Source: Acidobacteriota bacterium
GTDB taxonomy: Bacteria; Acidobacteriota; Blastocatellia; Pyrinomonadales; Pyrinomonadaceae
Assembly: GCA_016715115.1 (NCBI GenBank)
Contig: JADKBM010000004.1
Location: 434,001-498,000, forward strand
DNA length: 64,000 nucleotides
Direction of reading: 5' to 3'
Shown here: piece after piece, positions 35,380 to 43,634 of the stretch
How positions within the stretch are numbered: position 1 is the stretch's first letter
How the letters are laid out: every line of letters begins with the position of its first letter
Translations under genes and position numbers: made by a program
Notes under the pieces: generated by a model
What the model saw: the letters and a program-made list of their open reading frames with translations, nothing else
Told to the model about the DNA's origin: nothing
The model's database searches: none

Positions 35380-36528
35380 ATGAAATCGGCAGTTGCATTC
35401 ATCGTTTGGCTCCTGTTTTTGACTGCGTCCAACGTAGTCCTTGGTCAACAATCGTCTTCGATTCCGCCCGATTCGCCGCGTTGGGAGTTTCAGGGACAAG
35501 CCAAAGTGACCGAATATCTGGGGCGCGAAAGTATCTTTCTGAATGGCGGGGCGGCGGTGCTGAAAGATCTTGAGATGCGCGACGGCGTGATCGACGTTGA
35601 TGTTGCAACTCCGGCAAGTCGCGGATTTTTCGGACCTCAATTTCGAATCACGCGGGACGGCAACAATGGCGAATGGGTTTATCTTCGACAACATAAATCA
35701 GGTCAGCCCGATGCGATGCAATACACACCTATTCTCAATACCGGACTGAACTGGCAGATATACAGCGGTCAGGGATTCACGGGCGCTGTCGAAATTCCGA
35801 AAAACGAATGGTTTCATCTGCGGCTCGAAGTCGCGGGAGCGCAGGCGAAACTTTTTGTCAAAGATATGAACAAGCCATCGCTTGTGATGGACGATTTGAA
35901 AACGGGAGTCCAAAAAGGACAAATTGCGCTGGCTGTCCTGACCGGCGCGACATATTTCTCAAACTTTGAGATTCGCGAAACTTCTCCCACGCTTTGGAGA
36001 CGTAATTTGCCGCCGATGCCCGCGGGAACTTTGACCAAATGGAGCCTGTCGCCGTCGTTCGATGCACTGGCACGAAATCTCGAACATCCACTTACGCAAA
36101 CGGAGCGCGAGGCCATCAACTGGCAGGAAGTGGAGGCCGAAGCACCGGGCATCGTCGCCATCAATCGCTATCTTGAAAGCCCGCATCCGCGGGTCACGTT
36201 TGCCGGCGACTGGTCAAAGCGGCTGGATCCGCAACCCGGAATGAGGGTCGTTTATGCGCGAACCAACGTTCAATCTGCGAGCGACCAGATCAAGAAGCTT
36301 TACATAGGTTATAGCGACGATGTCAGTGTTTTCCTAAACGGCAAAATTCTCTATCGAGGACGCAGCGCGCAAAATTTTCGCGACCCCGGGTTTTTGGGAA
36401 TTATGGACTCGGAAAACGACGCGCTTTACCTTCCATTGAAAAAAGGAGAAAACGAGCTTGTGTTGGCGGTCAGTGAACTCGGCGGCGGTTGGGGATTTAT
36501 TTGCCGGTTGGCGGATTTAGGTAAGTGA
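35380..36528 (+). CDS. Secreted lectin/glucanase-fold (LamG or DUF1080-like) protein
   Basis: The 382-residue product has a signal peptide (MKSAVAFIVWLLFLTASNVVLGQ). The N-terminal half resembles the 3-keto-disaccharide hydrolase or concanavalin A-like fold: RDGVIDVDVATPASRGFFGPQF, GEWVYLRQHKSGQPD and NEWFHLRLEVAGAQAKLFV. The C-terminal half reads LYIGYSDDVSVFLNGKILYRG, a second sandwich domain of the glycoside-binding kind. GAGGAA before ATG is a clear ribosome site, and the stop of the amidohydrolase overlaps that site. The pair may degrade or bind a common substrate. Confidence 0.75.
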   Translation: MKSAVAFIVWLLFLTASNVVLGQQSSSIPPDSPRWEFQGQAKVTEYLGRESIFLNGGAAVLKDLEMRDGVIDVDVATPASRGFFGPQFRITRDGNNGEWVYLRQHKSGQPDAMQYTPILNTGLNWQIYSGQGFTGAVEIPKNEWFHLRLEVAGAQAKLFVKDMNKPSLVMDDLKTGVQKGQIALAVLTGATYFSNFEIRETSPTLWRRNLPPMPAGTLTKWSLSPSFDALARNLEHPLTQTEREAINWQEVEAEAPGIVAINRYLESPHPRVTFAGDWSKRLDPQPGMRVVYARTNVQSASDQIKKLYIGYSDDVSVFLNGKILYRGRSAQNFRDPGFLGIMDSENDALYLPLKKGENELVLAVSELGGGWGFICRLADLGK

Positions 36529-36619
36529 GATTCGTGATAACCAAAGGGCGAACGCTCGATACGGCGGATCGACGGCGAAGGGTCGGATTTCAAGCGTAAC
36601 TTCCATTTTCAAGGGATTG

Positions 36620-36862
36620 ATGAATATCAAATTTGCAACCAATTTACTCCTGGCGATCTTGCTTCTGATAGGACAGATGACCGGGATCGGAACAAGTCAA
36701 ATAAGAATTACGACAAAATCCGGCCTGGAGTTGCTCGCAGATTCTCTGCCAAACAAATTCAAACGCGAAATAATCCTCTACACCGGAAATCAATTCTTTT
36801 CAATCGGAAGAGACTTGTTTGTCGTTCCGATAAGTGCTTTGTGGTCTGAATATCGATCTTAA
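36620..36862 (+). CDS. Possible small secreted protein, doubtful
   Basis: Eighty codons from ATG 36620 give a signal-like N-terminus (MNIKFATNLLLAILLLIGQM) and a short mature part (SQIRITTKSGLELLADSLPN). AAGGGA sits only three to four bases before ATG, slightly too close. The stop overlaps the stop of the convergent DinB gene by 4 bases. It could be a truncated gene or chance. I include it because a signal peptide in frame with a ribosome site is unlikely to be random. Confidence 0.35.
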   Translation: MNIKFATNLLLAILLLIGQMTGIGTSQIRITTKSGLELLADSLPNKFKREIILYTGNQFFSIGRDLFVVPISALWSEYRS

Positions 36863-37362
36863 GTCGGATCGATCCGAGTCGCCCGGATCAAGAAGTCCGT
36901 CGCGGGCGCGCCGGAGATGCCGAGGTTGTGCGCCATCGTCACGATCTGGCCGCGATGATAGGTTGCGTGATGGACGACCTGCTGCAGATACTCGTATTTT
37001 CTGAGATCACAATTCAGCCAGTCATTGTCGATCCGCAGGCGCTTTGAAAGATCGTCGTCGGACAGAGTCTTCACAAATTCTGCGAGCTTCAGCGAATTCG
37101 ATCCGAGACCCACGCAGATCATCGCGCGAGTCGGATCTTCGATCTCCCAAACCCTGACGAAATCCTCGGTTTCGGCGACGACTCCGTACCAGTATTCCTG
37201 CGCTTCCCAAATATGTTTGAGCGTTTTAATGATGCTCGGACAGCTCGACTGAATTTCACGCGCAAGCACCTCGTCCGGCTGCTGAGCGAGCCAATCAAGA
37301 TACAGTCCGTTGGCCCAGCAGTTGAATTCGACAAGTTCAGTGATCAGGTGACGGAGGCTCAT
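36859..37362 (-). CDS. DinB/YfiT-like four-helix protein
   Basis: The 167-residue product has the DinB layout: an N-terminal NCWANGLYLDWLAQ, the first His in KTLKHIWEAQEYWY, and the final metal pair in QQVVHHATYHRGQIVTM. Family members bind a divalent metal through three histidines and include thiol-dependent transferases (bacillithiol or mycothiol S-transferases) and others of unknown role. The gene stands alone between convergent neighbours. The function beyond fold is not readable. Confidence 0.88.
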   Translation of the reverse strand: MSLRHLITELVEFNCWANGLYLDWLAQQPDEVLAREIQSSCPSIIKTLKHIWEAQEYWYGVVAETEDFVRVWEIEDPTRAMICVGLGSNSLKLAEFVKTLSDDDLSKRLRIDNDWLNCDLRKYEYLQQVVHHATYHRGQIVTMAHNLGISGAPATDFLIRATRIDPT

Positions 37363-37458
37363 AATTCAGATTTCGCCCGAATTCGACAGTCTTCGGCGAC
37401 ACCCGAATTATGCCACACGGCGCGAAGAGATCGAATCCTCCGCGCCGCGTCGCTTTAT

Positions 37459-39354
37459 CTACGGAGCGCATTTTCCGCCTTGCGGATCGAAGAGCGTTCC
37501 CCAAACCTTGAAACAAGGCTGCGGGTTGTCGGCGAAATTTCCGGGAAGCGTCGTCGACCAGATGTCATTTTTCACGGTGGTACTTCCTTGAATCGCGATT
37601 GTGATCTGCATCCCTTGAGAAACGACTTTCGGGATCGCCAACAATCGGAGTTTGCCTCCAAGCCCGTTGATCATTCCGGTCGAAACCGTTTTCGCCATCG
37701 GGATCTTTTGGCCGCCGATCACCTCATCGACAAAGTAAGTGACGATCATCTGGGCATCGTAACCCGCTTCGTTCTGAAATCTGATCAGCCGCGTCTCGAC
37801 CGAAGTGTCGCCGACGACATCATCACAGGTCGAAGCATTTGGACTGATGGATGTTCCTTCAATCTTGTAGCAGAGTTCTCCGGTGAAAGAACCGGACGCG
37901 GTCATCGTTGTCACCAGCCTTCGGGTTCGATCGATGCCGTACGCCCAGATTTCTACTGAAACGGGAGATTTCGAAACGCCGATCGGAATTTCGATTGACT
38001 CTGTCTGCGTTACCTCAATGTCGTTGGTTGAAACCTTTTTGTTCTGGTCGTAAATGGCCACCAGCTTCGCGGTAGTTCCCGAGTTGTTCCAGAACTTGAT
38101 GGTTCGGGCCGAACTGCTGATCGAACAGGGGCTCACTTTGGGTGTGATGGCACTTCCCCAAACCTTGTAGCATCCCGAAAAAAGGTCGCCAACTCCTAAA
38201 CGGATTTCTTTCAATTTAGGCTCGTCGGCGGTGACGCCGTTGATCGTCAATGTCATCGCTCCATTGGCCGCGTCGCGGGGACGATAGACCTTTCGTTCCA
38301 TTCCCAACACGGTGTCGTCGGTTCTTATCGCTTTTTTGGCGGTGTCCGTATCGCTTGTGATCTGCGTATAATCGAGTTTCATATACGACAGGATACCGAC
38401 CTCATTTCTGAAGGTTACGTAATCAGCTTCGACCGCCTGCGTGGTGGCGCACGGCTTTGCGGTCGGCTTATAGGCCGTTCCGCCAACTTCAAAACAGAGG
38501 TTCGATGAGTTCGCCGCGATGGTCGCACGATAAATCAGCAGATCCCAGAACCCGCCCAACCCGCCGACCTTCATCGTGATCTCGACCTCAAGCTGTGTTC
38601 CGGGTTGAATCGCCGTTCCGAAGGTGACGCTCGGCGAGGCTCCGCCGTCGACCCATTTGATCGATTTCACAGGCGTGTTATCGAAGACCTTTCTGTCGGC
38701 TCTGTAAAGATTTATCGTGGCGTTGATCGCGCCCGTGTTTCGAAGAGTCAACGTGCGGTCGTCGACTGAGTTTTGTACTTCCGTCCTGGTGTACTGTTTC
38801 TTGACCCAATAAAAGCCGTTCGACCAATCGATGCGCGAGCCGTCGGATTTGATCGTGCCCGTCAGTTTCCACGTCCGCACGTTGAGCTTGAATCCATCGA
38901 GACCGACGGTTTCCTCGCTGCCGTAACCGTTGTTCAGAGTGACGCTCGAACCCGTTTGAGTGATGACTGCGTCTTTTTCGTAGGGCAATCCATTTCCGTC
39001 ATACATCGCCCAATTCCCGCTCAGACCGGAGGGAGTCGGCTTCAAAGCGGACGGCGAACATGCCGGGATTGCTTCATTCCAGGCTGTCCCGGCCGCGATT
39101 TTGTCGCGAAAGCAACTGATCGTTTCAATGGGGTTGGTTGTTCCGCGGCAAAGATTTCGAATGTTGCTTTCGCTCCACGTCTTGTTGCCGAGTTTGTCGT
39201 AGGCGACTCTACCCTGCACCAGAGTGAAGCAATCCTGTTCCTCGGTCGTATAGTTCTGGGCGTTTGCCGCCGCGTGGGCGAACAGCAGTACCAAAAGCGG
39301 CAACATTAGCTTGAAAATGTCGAAAAAAAGCGGTCTTTGATCAATTTTGTTCAT
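37459..39354 (-). CDS. Large secreted protein with Cys-delimited tandem repeats (paralog A)
   Basis: From ATG 39354 the product has 631 residues with a signal peptide (FKLMLPLLVLLFAHAAANAQ). Domain 1 (about 30-95) includes EQDCFTLVQGRVAYDKLGNK and NIRNLCRGTTNP. Domain 2 is GNWAMYDGNGLPYEKDAVI, with a NNGYGSE turn. Four repeats then follow, each with a strand like IRFQNEAGYDAQMIVTYF and closing CFKVWGTLFDPQGGKC-type segments. I do not recognise the family. Domains 1 and 2 and the repeat are shared with the next gene. Upstream starts at 39423 would read into that neighbour. Confidence 0.8.
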   Translation of the reverse strand: MNKIDQRPLFFDIFKLMLPLLVLLFAHAAANAQNYTTEEQDCFTLVQGRVAYDKLGNKTWSESNIRNLCRGTTNPIETISCFRDKIAAGTAWNEAIPACSPSALKPTPSGLSGNWAMYDGNGLPYEKDAVITQTGSSVTLNNGYGSEETVGLDGFKLNVRTWKLTGTIKSDGSRIDWSNGFYWVKKQYTRTEVQNSVDDRTLTLRNTGAINATINLYRADRKVFDNTPVKSIKWVDGGASPSVTFGTAIQPGTQLEVEITMKVGGLGGFWDLLIYRATIAANSSNLCFEVGGTAYKPTAKPCATTQAVEADYVTFRNEVGILSYMKLDYTQITSDTDTAKKAIRTDDTVLGMERKVYRPRDAANGAMTLTINGVTADEPKLKEIRLGVGDLFSGCYKVWGSAITPKVSPCSISSSARTIKFWNNSGTTAKLVAIYDQNKKVSTNDIEVTQTESIEIPIGVSKSPVSVEIWAYGIDRTRRLVTTMTASGSFTGELCYKIEGTSISPNASTCDDVVGDTSVETRLIRFQNEAGYDAQMIVTYFVDEVIGGQKIPMAKTVSTGMINGLGGKLRLLAIPKVVSQGMQITIAIQGSTTVKNDIWSTTLPGNFADNPQPCFKVWGTLFDPQGGKCAP

Positions 39355-39398
39355 TGTTCTTCTCCTGGATTCCGGAATTTCGGCGTATGTCGAAACTG

Positions 39399-42128
39399 CT
39401 ACTGTCCGGTTGTCAATCTCCACAGATTAAGCGACGAGTCGATTCCCCAGCGGGTGCCGTCGGAGTCGACGGCGAATTCGACGTATCTGCCGGCCATCCC
39501 CGTCGGGTCGCTGGCGATCAGCCACGAGTCGTCGGACTCTCTCGTCCACCTTTTGCCGCTGTATTCGACAATCTGAACGGTGTTGGAATTCGGAAGGGCG
39601 ATCACCTGCCGGGCGCTGAGCGCGCGTCCGGGAGTCCATCCGGAACCCGTCCAGCGTGCGACCAAGCCGGTTGTCGTCGTGACCCAGACGTCTCCGTTCG
39701 CAGCGACCGCGATATCGGCCGCCGGAGCGTCTCTCATTCCCGGGATCTCGGTCCACGAGCCCCCGTTTCGACTGAAGACCGCTCCGGTCGAATTCACGAT
39801 CCACGGATTTCCCGCGCTGTCGACCGCAATTCGCACAGCGCCGCCGTCGATCGGCGTCCAGCCGGAGCCGTTGAACCGGTAGATTCCGTATCCGCCCGGA
39901 ACCGAGTTTGTCCCGATGATGAATACGACGCCGTTCTTTGCGTCAACGTCGCGCGCAGATCCCAGAATCTTGGGACCGGACGTGTTTGTCGACGGAACGG
40001 ACGCCTGCCTGATCCAATAGAACCTGATGTTCCAGTCGATCCGCGTGCCGTCGGCCGAGACCGTTCCGGTCAGCCCGTCTGACGTCGTAATCGTGGCGCC
40101 ATTCAACACAGCCGTTGAATTTGTTCCGTAACCGTTGTTTATTGACAAGTTGCTGCCGCTTTGTGAGATCTTGGCGAATTTGTCGAACTTGACGCCTTTG
40201 TCGTTGTACATCTCCCAGTCTCCTTCGAGCTTGAGTCCCGTGGAAACCGGCCTATCCGGGACGGGCATTTTGTTGACCCGTTGGGTTTGTGATGAGCTGA
40301 GTGCGGCACATTCCTGAGTCGCCTGCGACCAGCCGACCTGCGGCATCTTCTGGCTGAAACAGGAAATCGTGGCCGCGGGATCGGTCGTTCCGCGACAGAG
40401 GTTCTTGATGTTGTTCTCGTTCCAAACCTTGTTTCCGGCCGTATCGTACGCGACCTTGTTTTGAACCTGATTGAAGCAATCCTGCTCGTTTTGGGCGACG
40501 TTCGAATTTGACGTGATCGGGGCGGAAGTGCTGATCTTCGGCGACGATCCCAACGGAATTCGTCCCGTGCATTCCGCGATCGCGTTCGGCGGAGTTATTT
40601 CAGTGATCTTCAGCGTGTAACAGAAGACTCGTGTGTTCAGTTCCGTACTGCCGCCGTTGCACAGACCGGTCGCGATGTTCTCATCGAAATAGTTCTTGTA
40701 CTTGGGAAGGGAATTTCTCATGTCCTGCAACTGATTGCGGCAGAGCTGTTGCGCTTCGGCGGCGGTCAGAACCTTCGGTACGACCGGCGGCGGTACGACA
40801 TAGGTCGCGACCGGCTTTCCGTCGCAGGTTCCGCCCTGCGGACTGAAGATCGTCCCCCAAGCTTTGAAACACGGATCACTTGTCAGATAGCCGGCAAAGT
40901 CACTGATATAGAACGTTTCCTTGACGGTACCGACGCCGATCAGAAATACTTTCGGATCCTTCGTGTTGTTCGGAATCTCGATGGAACTGTTTTGTCCGAC
41001 GGGCATATCAGGCGTAGTGATAAGTCTCGGAATCGGAAAGCCGCCCGGTCCATTTTCGACAATTTGAACCATCATTCGGGCGACGTATCCGGCCTCATTT
41101 CTGAAAGTGATCTTGCGGGTCGAAACTTCCCCGGTCGGGTTGAGCGTGACCGGTTTTCCTCCTTCGATCCAATCGTTGAGACGAAAGTACAGAGGCCGAA
41201 CGAGCTTCGGACTCTCGATCTTGATCGAGTGCAGAAACCATTTGCCTCCTGCCGGCAGCGTTACTGTGATGCTTCGGATGTCCATCGGAGCTTTGTCATA
41301 GAGCCCGGCAAAGTCTGTTTGATTTCGCTCAAATGGATTCCCGGGTATCATCTTGGCCAGATCCAACTGGCTGAAGACCTGACCGCCATCGCCGTTCAGC
41401 AGAATATAGACGCTTGAATTCGTTCCTCCGAAATAGACATCGCCGGTTTGGATGCTGAACCGGTAGTCTGTCAAATTCGGATTCGGGTCAACCTGAAACG
41501 TTTGATTGAGCGTATCGGCCCGAAACCACCTGTTGACATCGCGGTTGATTTCCCGGCCGTCGCTCGAAAAATCCAAATGCTGGAGAAACCAGTTCGGATA
41601 CCAGTTGTCGTGATGGAGCGTGATCGAGGTCACTCTGCCGACATCGTTTGCATAGATTCTGAACGGGATCGCCGAAAAACGCTTGAACGGGTTGTTAAGC
41701 TGATGTTTCCCGATCCAATTCTCCTTGTCGGTTTCCGCGAAGTAACCCTCGTTACCCCAGGTGACGACGATCGAAGGCGTGTTCGTGTTCAGATCGAGAC
41801 AGCCGCTATTCGGATTCTGATCGTCCCGTCTGAGCGAAAGGCCGCCGGATACCAGGATCTTGCTGGTGCTTTTGTTCTCTCCGTTGATCGTGACATAGAC
41901 ATCGCCGTCGGCTTCCGCTCCGTCCAGATCTCCGGTCGTGAGAGTGAAGTTGTAAACGCGGCAGGCGTCCGACAAATTGAGCTTTGGAAGGTCCGCGCCT
42001 TTTGTGATCACTGACAGATCCCGTTGCCCGAAGGAATTGCCCGACAGCAATGTCAAAATTGCCAGCAATCCCATTACCAGGAAAGTTCCCGAAAAGGCCT
42101 TCAACAAATCGTTCTTCAAGTGTTTCAT
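39399..42128 (-). CDS. Large secreted protein with tectonin-type propeller (paralog B)
   Basis: From ATG 42128 the product has 909 residues with an N-terminal membrane/signal segment (FSGTFLVMGLLAILTLLSG). The first part is beta-rich and unique (residues about 30-320). One Cys-delimited repeat follows (ITFRNEAGYVARMMVQIVE ... CFKAWGTIFSPQGGTC), then EQDCFNQVQNKVAYDTAGNK and GTTDP as in paralog A. The end (about 690-909) has repeats such as SGWTPIDGGAVRIAVDSAGN and WVTTTTGLVARWTGSGWTP, which look like tectonin beta-propeller blades. GTG 42149 overlaps the receiver-domain stop; GGGG eight bases before ATG favours 42128. Confidence 0.8.
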   Translation of the reverse strand: MKHLKNDLLKAFSGTFLVMGLLAILTLLSGNSFGQRDLSVITKGADLPKLNLSDACRVYNFTLTTGDLDGAEADGDVYVTINGENKSTSKILVSGGLSLRRDDQNPNSGCLDLNTNTPSIVVTWGNEGYFAETDKENWIGKHQLNNPFKRFSAIPFRIYANDVGRVTSITLHHDNWYPNWFLQHLDFSSDGREINRDVNRWFRADTLNQTFQVDPNPNLTDYRFSIQTGDVYFGGTNSSVYILLNGDGGQVFSQLDLAKMIPGNPFERNQTDFAGLYDKAPMDIRSITVTLPAGGKWFLHSIKIESPKLVRPLYFRLNDWIEGGKPVTLNPTGEVSTRKITFRNEAGYVARMMVQIVENGPGGFPIPRLITTPDMPVGQNSSIEIPNNTKDPKVFLIGVGTVKETFYISDFAGYLTSDPCFKAWGTIFSPQGGTCDGKPVATYVVPPPVVPKVLTAAEAQQLCRNQLQDMRNSLPKYKNYFDENIATGLCNGGSTELNTRVFCYTLKITEITPPNAIAECTGRIPLGSSPKISTSAPITSNSNVAQNEQDCFNQVQNKVAYDTAGNKVWNENNIKNLCRGTTDPAATISCFSQKMPQVGWSQATQECAALSSSQTQRVNKMPVPDRPVSTGLKLEGDWEMYNDKGVKFDKFAKISQSGSNLSINNGYGTNSTAVLNGATITTSDGLTGTVSADGTRIDWNIRFYWIRQASVPSTNTSGPKILGSARDVDAKNGVVFIIGTNSVPGGYGIYRFNGSGWTPIDGGAVRIAVDSAGNPWIVNSTGAVFSRNGGSWTEIPGMRDAPAADIAVAANGDVWVTTTTGLVARWTGSGWTPGRALSARQVIALPNSNTVQIVEYSGKRWTRESDDSWLIASDPTGMAGRYVEFAVDSDGTRWGIDSSLNLWRLTTGQ

Positions 42129-42145
42129 TTCGATTGCCCCAATAC

Positions 42146-42484
42146 TCACGCAAGAATTTCTTCCAGTTCGAATAAGTTATCCTTCAAGACAAAGCCTCTC
42201 GCGCCGACCGCGAAGGCTTCGCGGCGGATCTCCTCATCGTCAAACGCGGTTACCATGCAGATCCTCGCATCAGGAAATTCGGCGATGATCTGCCGAATCG
42301 CGTTGATGCCGTTCTGCCGCGGCATCTCCCAATCCATCAGAACCCAGTCAGGAAGATGCTTTCGGAATTCCGGGAGCGCCCGGAGCCCGTCAGCACATTC
42401 GTGGACCTCGTTCACCGAATCAGGGAGATAATCGCGCAGAAGCGCACGTACCTTTTGATTGTCGTCAACGATCAATACCTTCAT
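42146..42484 (-). CDS. Stand-alone response regulator receiver domain
   Basis: The 112-residue protein is only a receiver domain: VLIVDDNQKVRALL with the acidic pocket, the phosphoacceptor in WVLMDWEMPRQNG, and KDNLFELEEIL carrying the conserved Lys. No output domain follows. It could signal through protein contact or serve as a phosphate relay for the LuxR/HK pair at 42981-46627. It lies immediately before paralog B and is coupled to it by overlapping start/stop signals, which is unusual for a secreted-protein operon. Confidence 0.9.
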   Translation of the reverse strand: MKVLIVDDNQKVRALLRDYLPDSVNEVHECADGLRALPEFRKHLPDWVLMDWEMPRQNGINAIRQIIAEFPDARICMVTAFDDEEIRREAFAVGARGFVLKDNLFELEEILA

Positions 42485-42980
42485 TACACGATCGGCTACG
42501 TATGGGAGAATATGATGATAGGAAGATCACTTGAATACGCAGTCATACGAGAAAGCCGTACGTACCATTACGCATTTATCGACCGAATCGAACCTGCGTA
42601 CGCAAGGACCTCAGGCTCGTCGAGTCGGTTGGGACTCCGTAATCCCAAATCTCAGATCTGAGATTTTCAGAATCTTCCGGGAAGGTTTTGGATCTGAGAT
42701 GTGAGATATTTTCGATTTTCGATTTGCGATCGTTTCTCGAATCACGCGCGCTGCCAGATTCTGCCGATCTCCGCGTTGGACAAAACCGCATTTTTCAACT
42801 ACTTAAACAGTTGACTCTACTCGACTTATAATTGGACACTAGTGATGTGAGATTTGAAATTGGACCCGGAATCGCGTCGACTTCACGTCTCTCGTTTGAA
42901 ACGATCGGAACCGCGATTCTTCGGCAAAGATAATCGGCGTTTACGAGGGAATTGGTATCTGATTGCGAATGTCTAACTTC
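42485..42980. other. Intergenic region with perfect 20-bp palindrome
   Basis: Nearly 500 bases separate the two regulator genes and hold no credible gene. A perfect dyad AAATCTCAGATCTGAGATTT lies at 42647-42666, and imperfect copies of the word ATCTGAGATGTGAGAT lie near 42691 and 42842. The promoter of the receiver-paralog A/B operon must be here. The dyad has no loop, so it looks more like a protein-binding site or repeat than a terminator. Confidence 0.6.
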
Positions 42981-43634
42981 TCAAAGCAGCTTCGAGCGGT
43001 TCTGCAACGCGAATTTGTAGAGCGAATGGGCACCGTGAAGATCGAGTTTCTGGCAGATGTTCTCACGGTGCTTATCGACCGTCCGCGGACTCACGAAAAG
43101 CCGTTCGGCGATCTCTTTTGTTGTCAGATCTTCCGCGATGAGTTTGAGAACACGGCGCTCGGACGGTGTCAGATCGTTGATCGACGGTTGCGCCTCGGCA
43201 AGTTTGATTGCCCTACGGCTGCGGTTGATGAGGAATGAAGTCAACGCGTGGCTGGTGTAATAGCTGCTTGAGGCGACCGCTTTGAGACAATCAACGATGT
43301 CGCCCAACGCGCTGTCTTTGAGGACAAACCCCTTCGCGCCGAGGTCGATCGCTTCGTTGAATATGTCTTCATTGCGGTGCATCGTCATAAAGACGATCTC
43401 GGTCCGCAAATTCCTCGATCTGATCTCGCGGGCGACTTCAAAGCCGTTCATTTCCGGCATATCGACGTCGAGGATCGTCACCGCCGGATCGAATTCCTCG
43501 ATTGCACTGAGCGCTTCACGTCCGTTGCCGACCTCAGCCAGGACGACAAAATCGCTCTCATCTTCGATCGTCTCGCGCAGGCCCTTGCGCACGATCGGAT
43601 GGTCGTCAGCGATGATGATCGTCTTGTTTGCCAT
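42981..43634 (-). CDS. NarL/FixJ-type response regulator (receiver plus LuxR HTH)
   Basis: The 217-residue protein begins IIIADDHPIVRKGLRE, has the phosphoacceptor Asp in AVTILDVDMPEMNGFEV, and the conserved Lys in GFVLKDSALGD. The C-terminal LuxR-type HTH reads LTPSERRVLKLIAEDLTTKEIAERLFVSPRTVDKHR. It is the partner of the kinase encoded upstream: its ATG overlaps the kinase stop by one base (TAATG). It may control the receiver/secreted-protein operon downstream, which is inference from position. Confidence 0.93.
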   Translation of the reverse strand: MANKTIIIADDHPIVRKGLRETIEDESDFVVLAEVGNGREALSAIEEFDPAVTILDVDMPEMNGFEVAREIRSRNLRTEIVFMTMHRNEDIFNEAIDLGAKGFVLKDSALGDIVDCLKAVASSSYYTSHALTSFLINRSRRAIKLAEAQPSINDLTPSERRVLKLIAEDLTTKEIAERLFVSPRTVDKHRENICQKLDLHGAHSLYKFALQNRSKLL

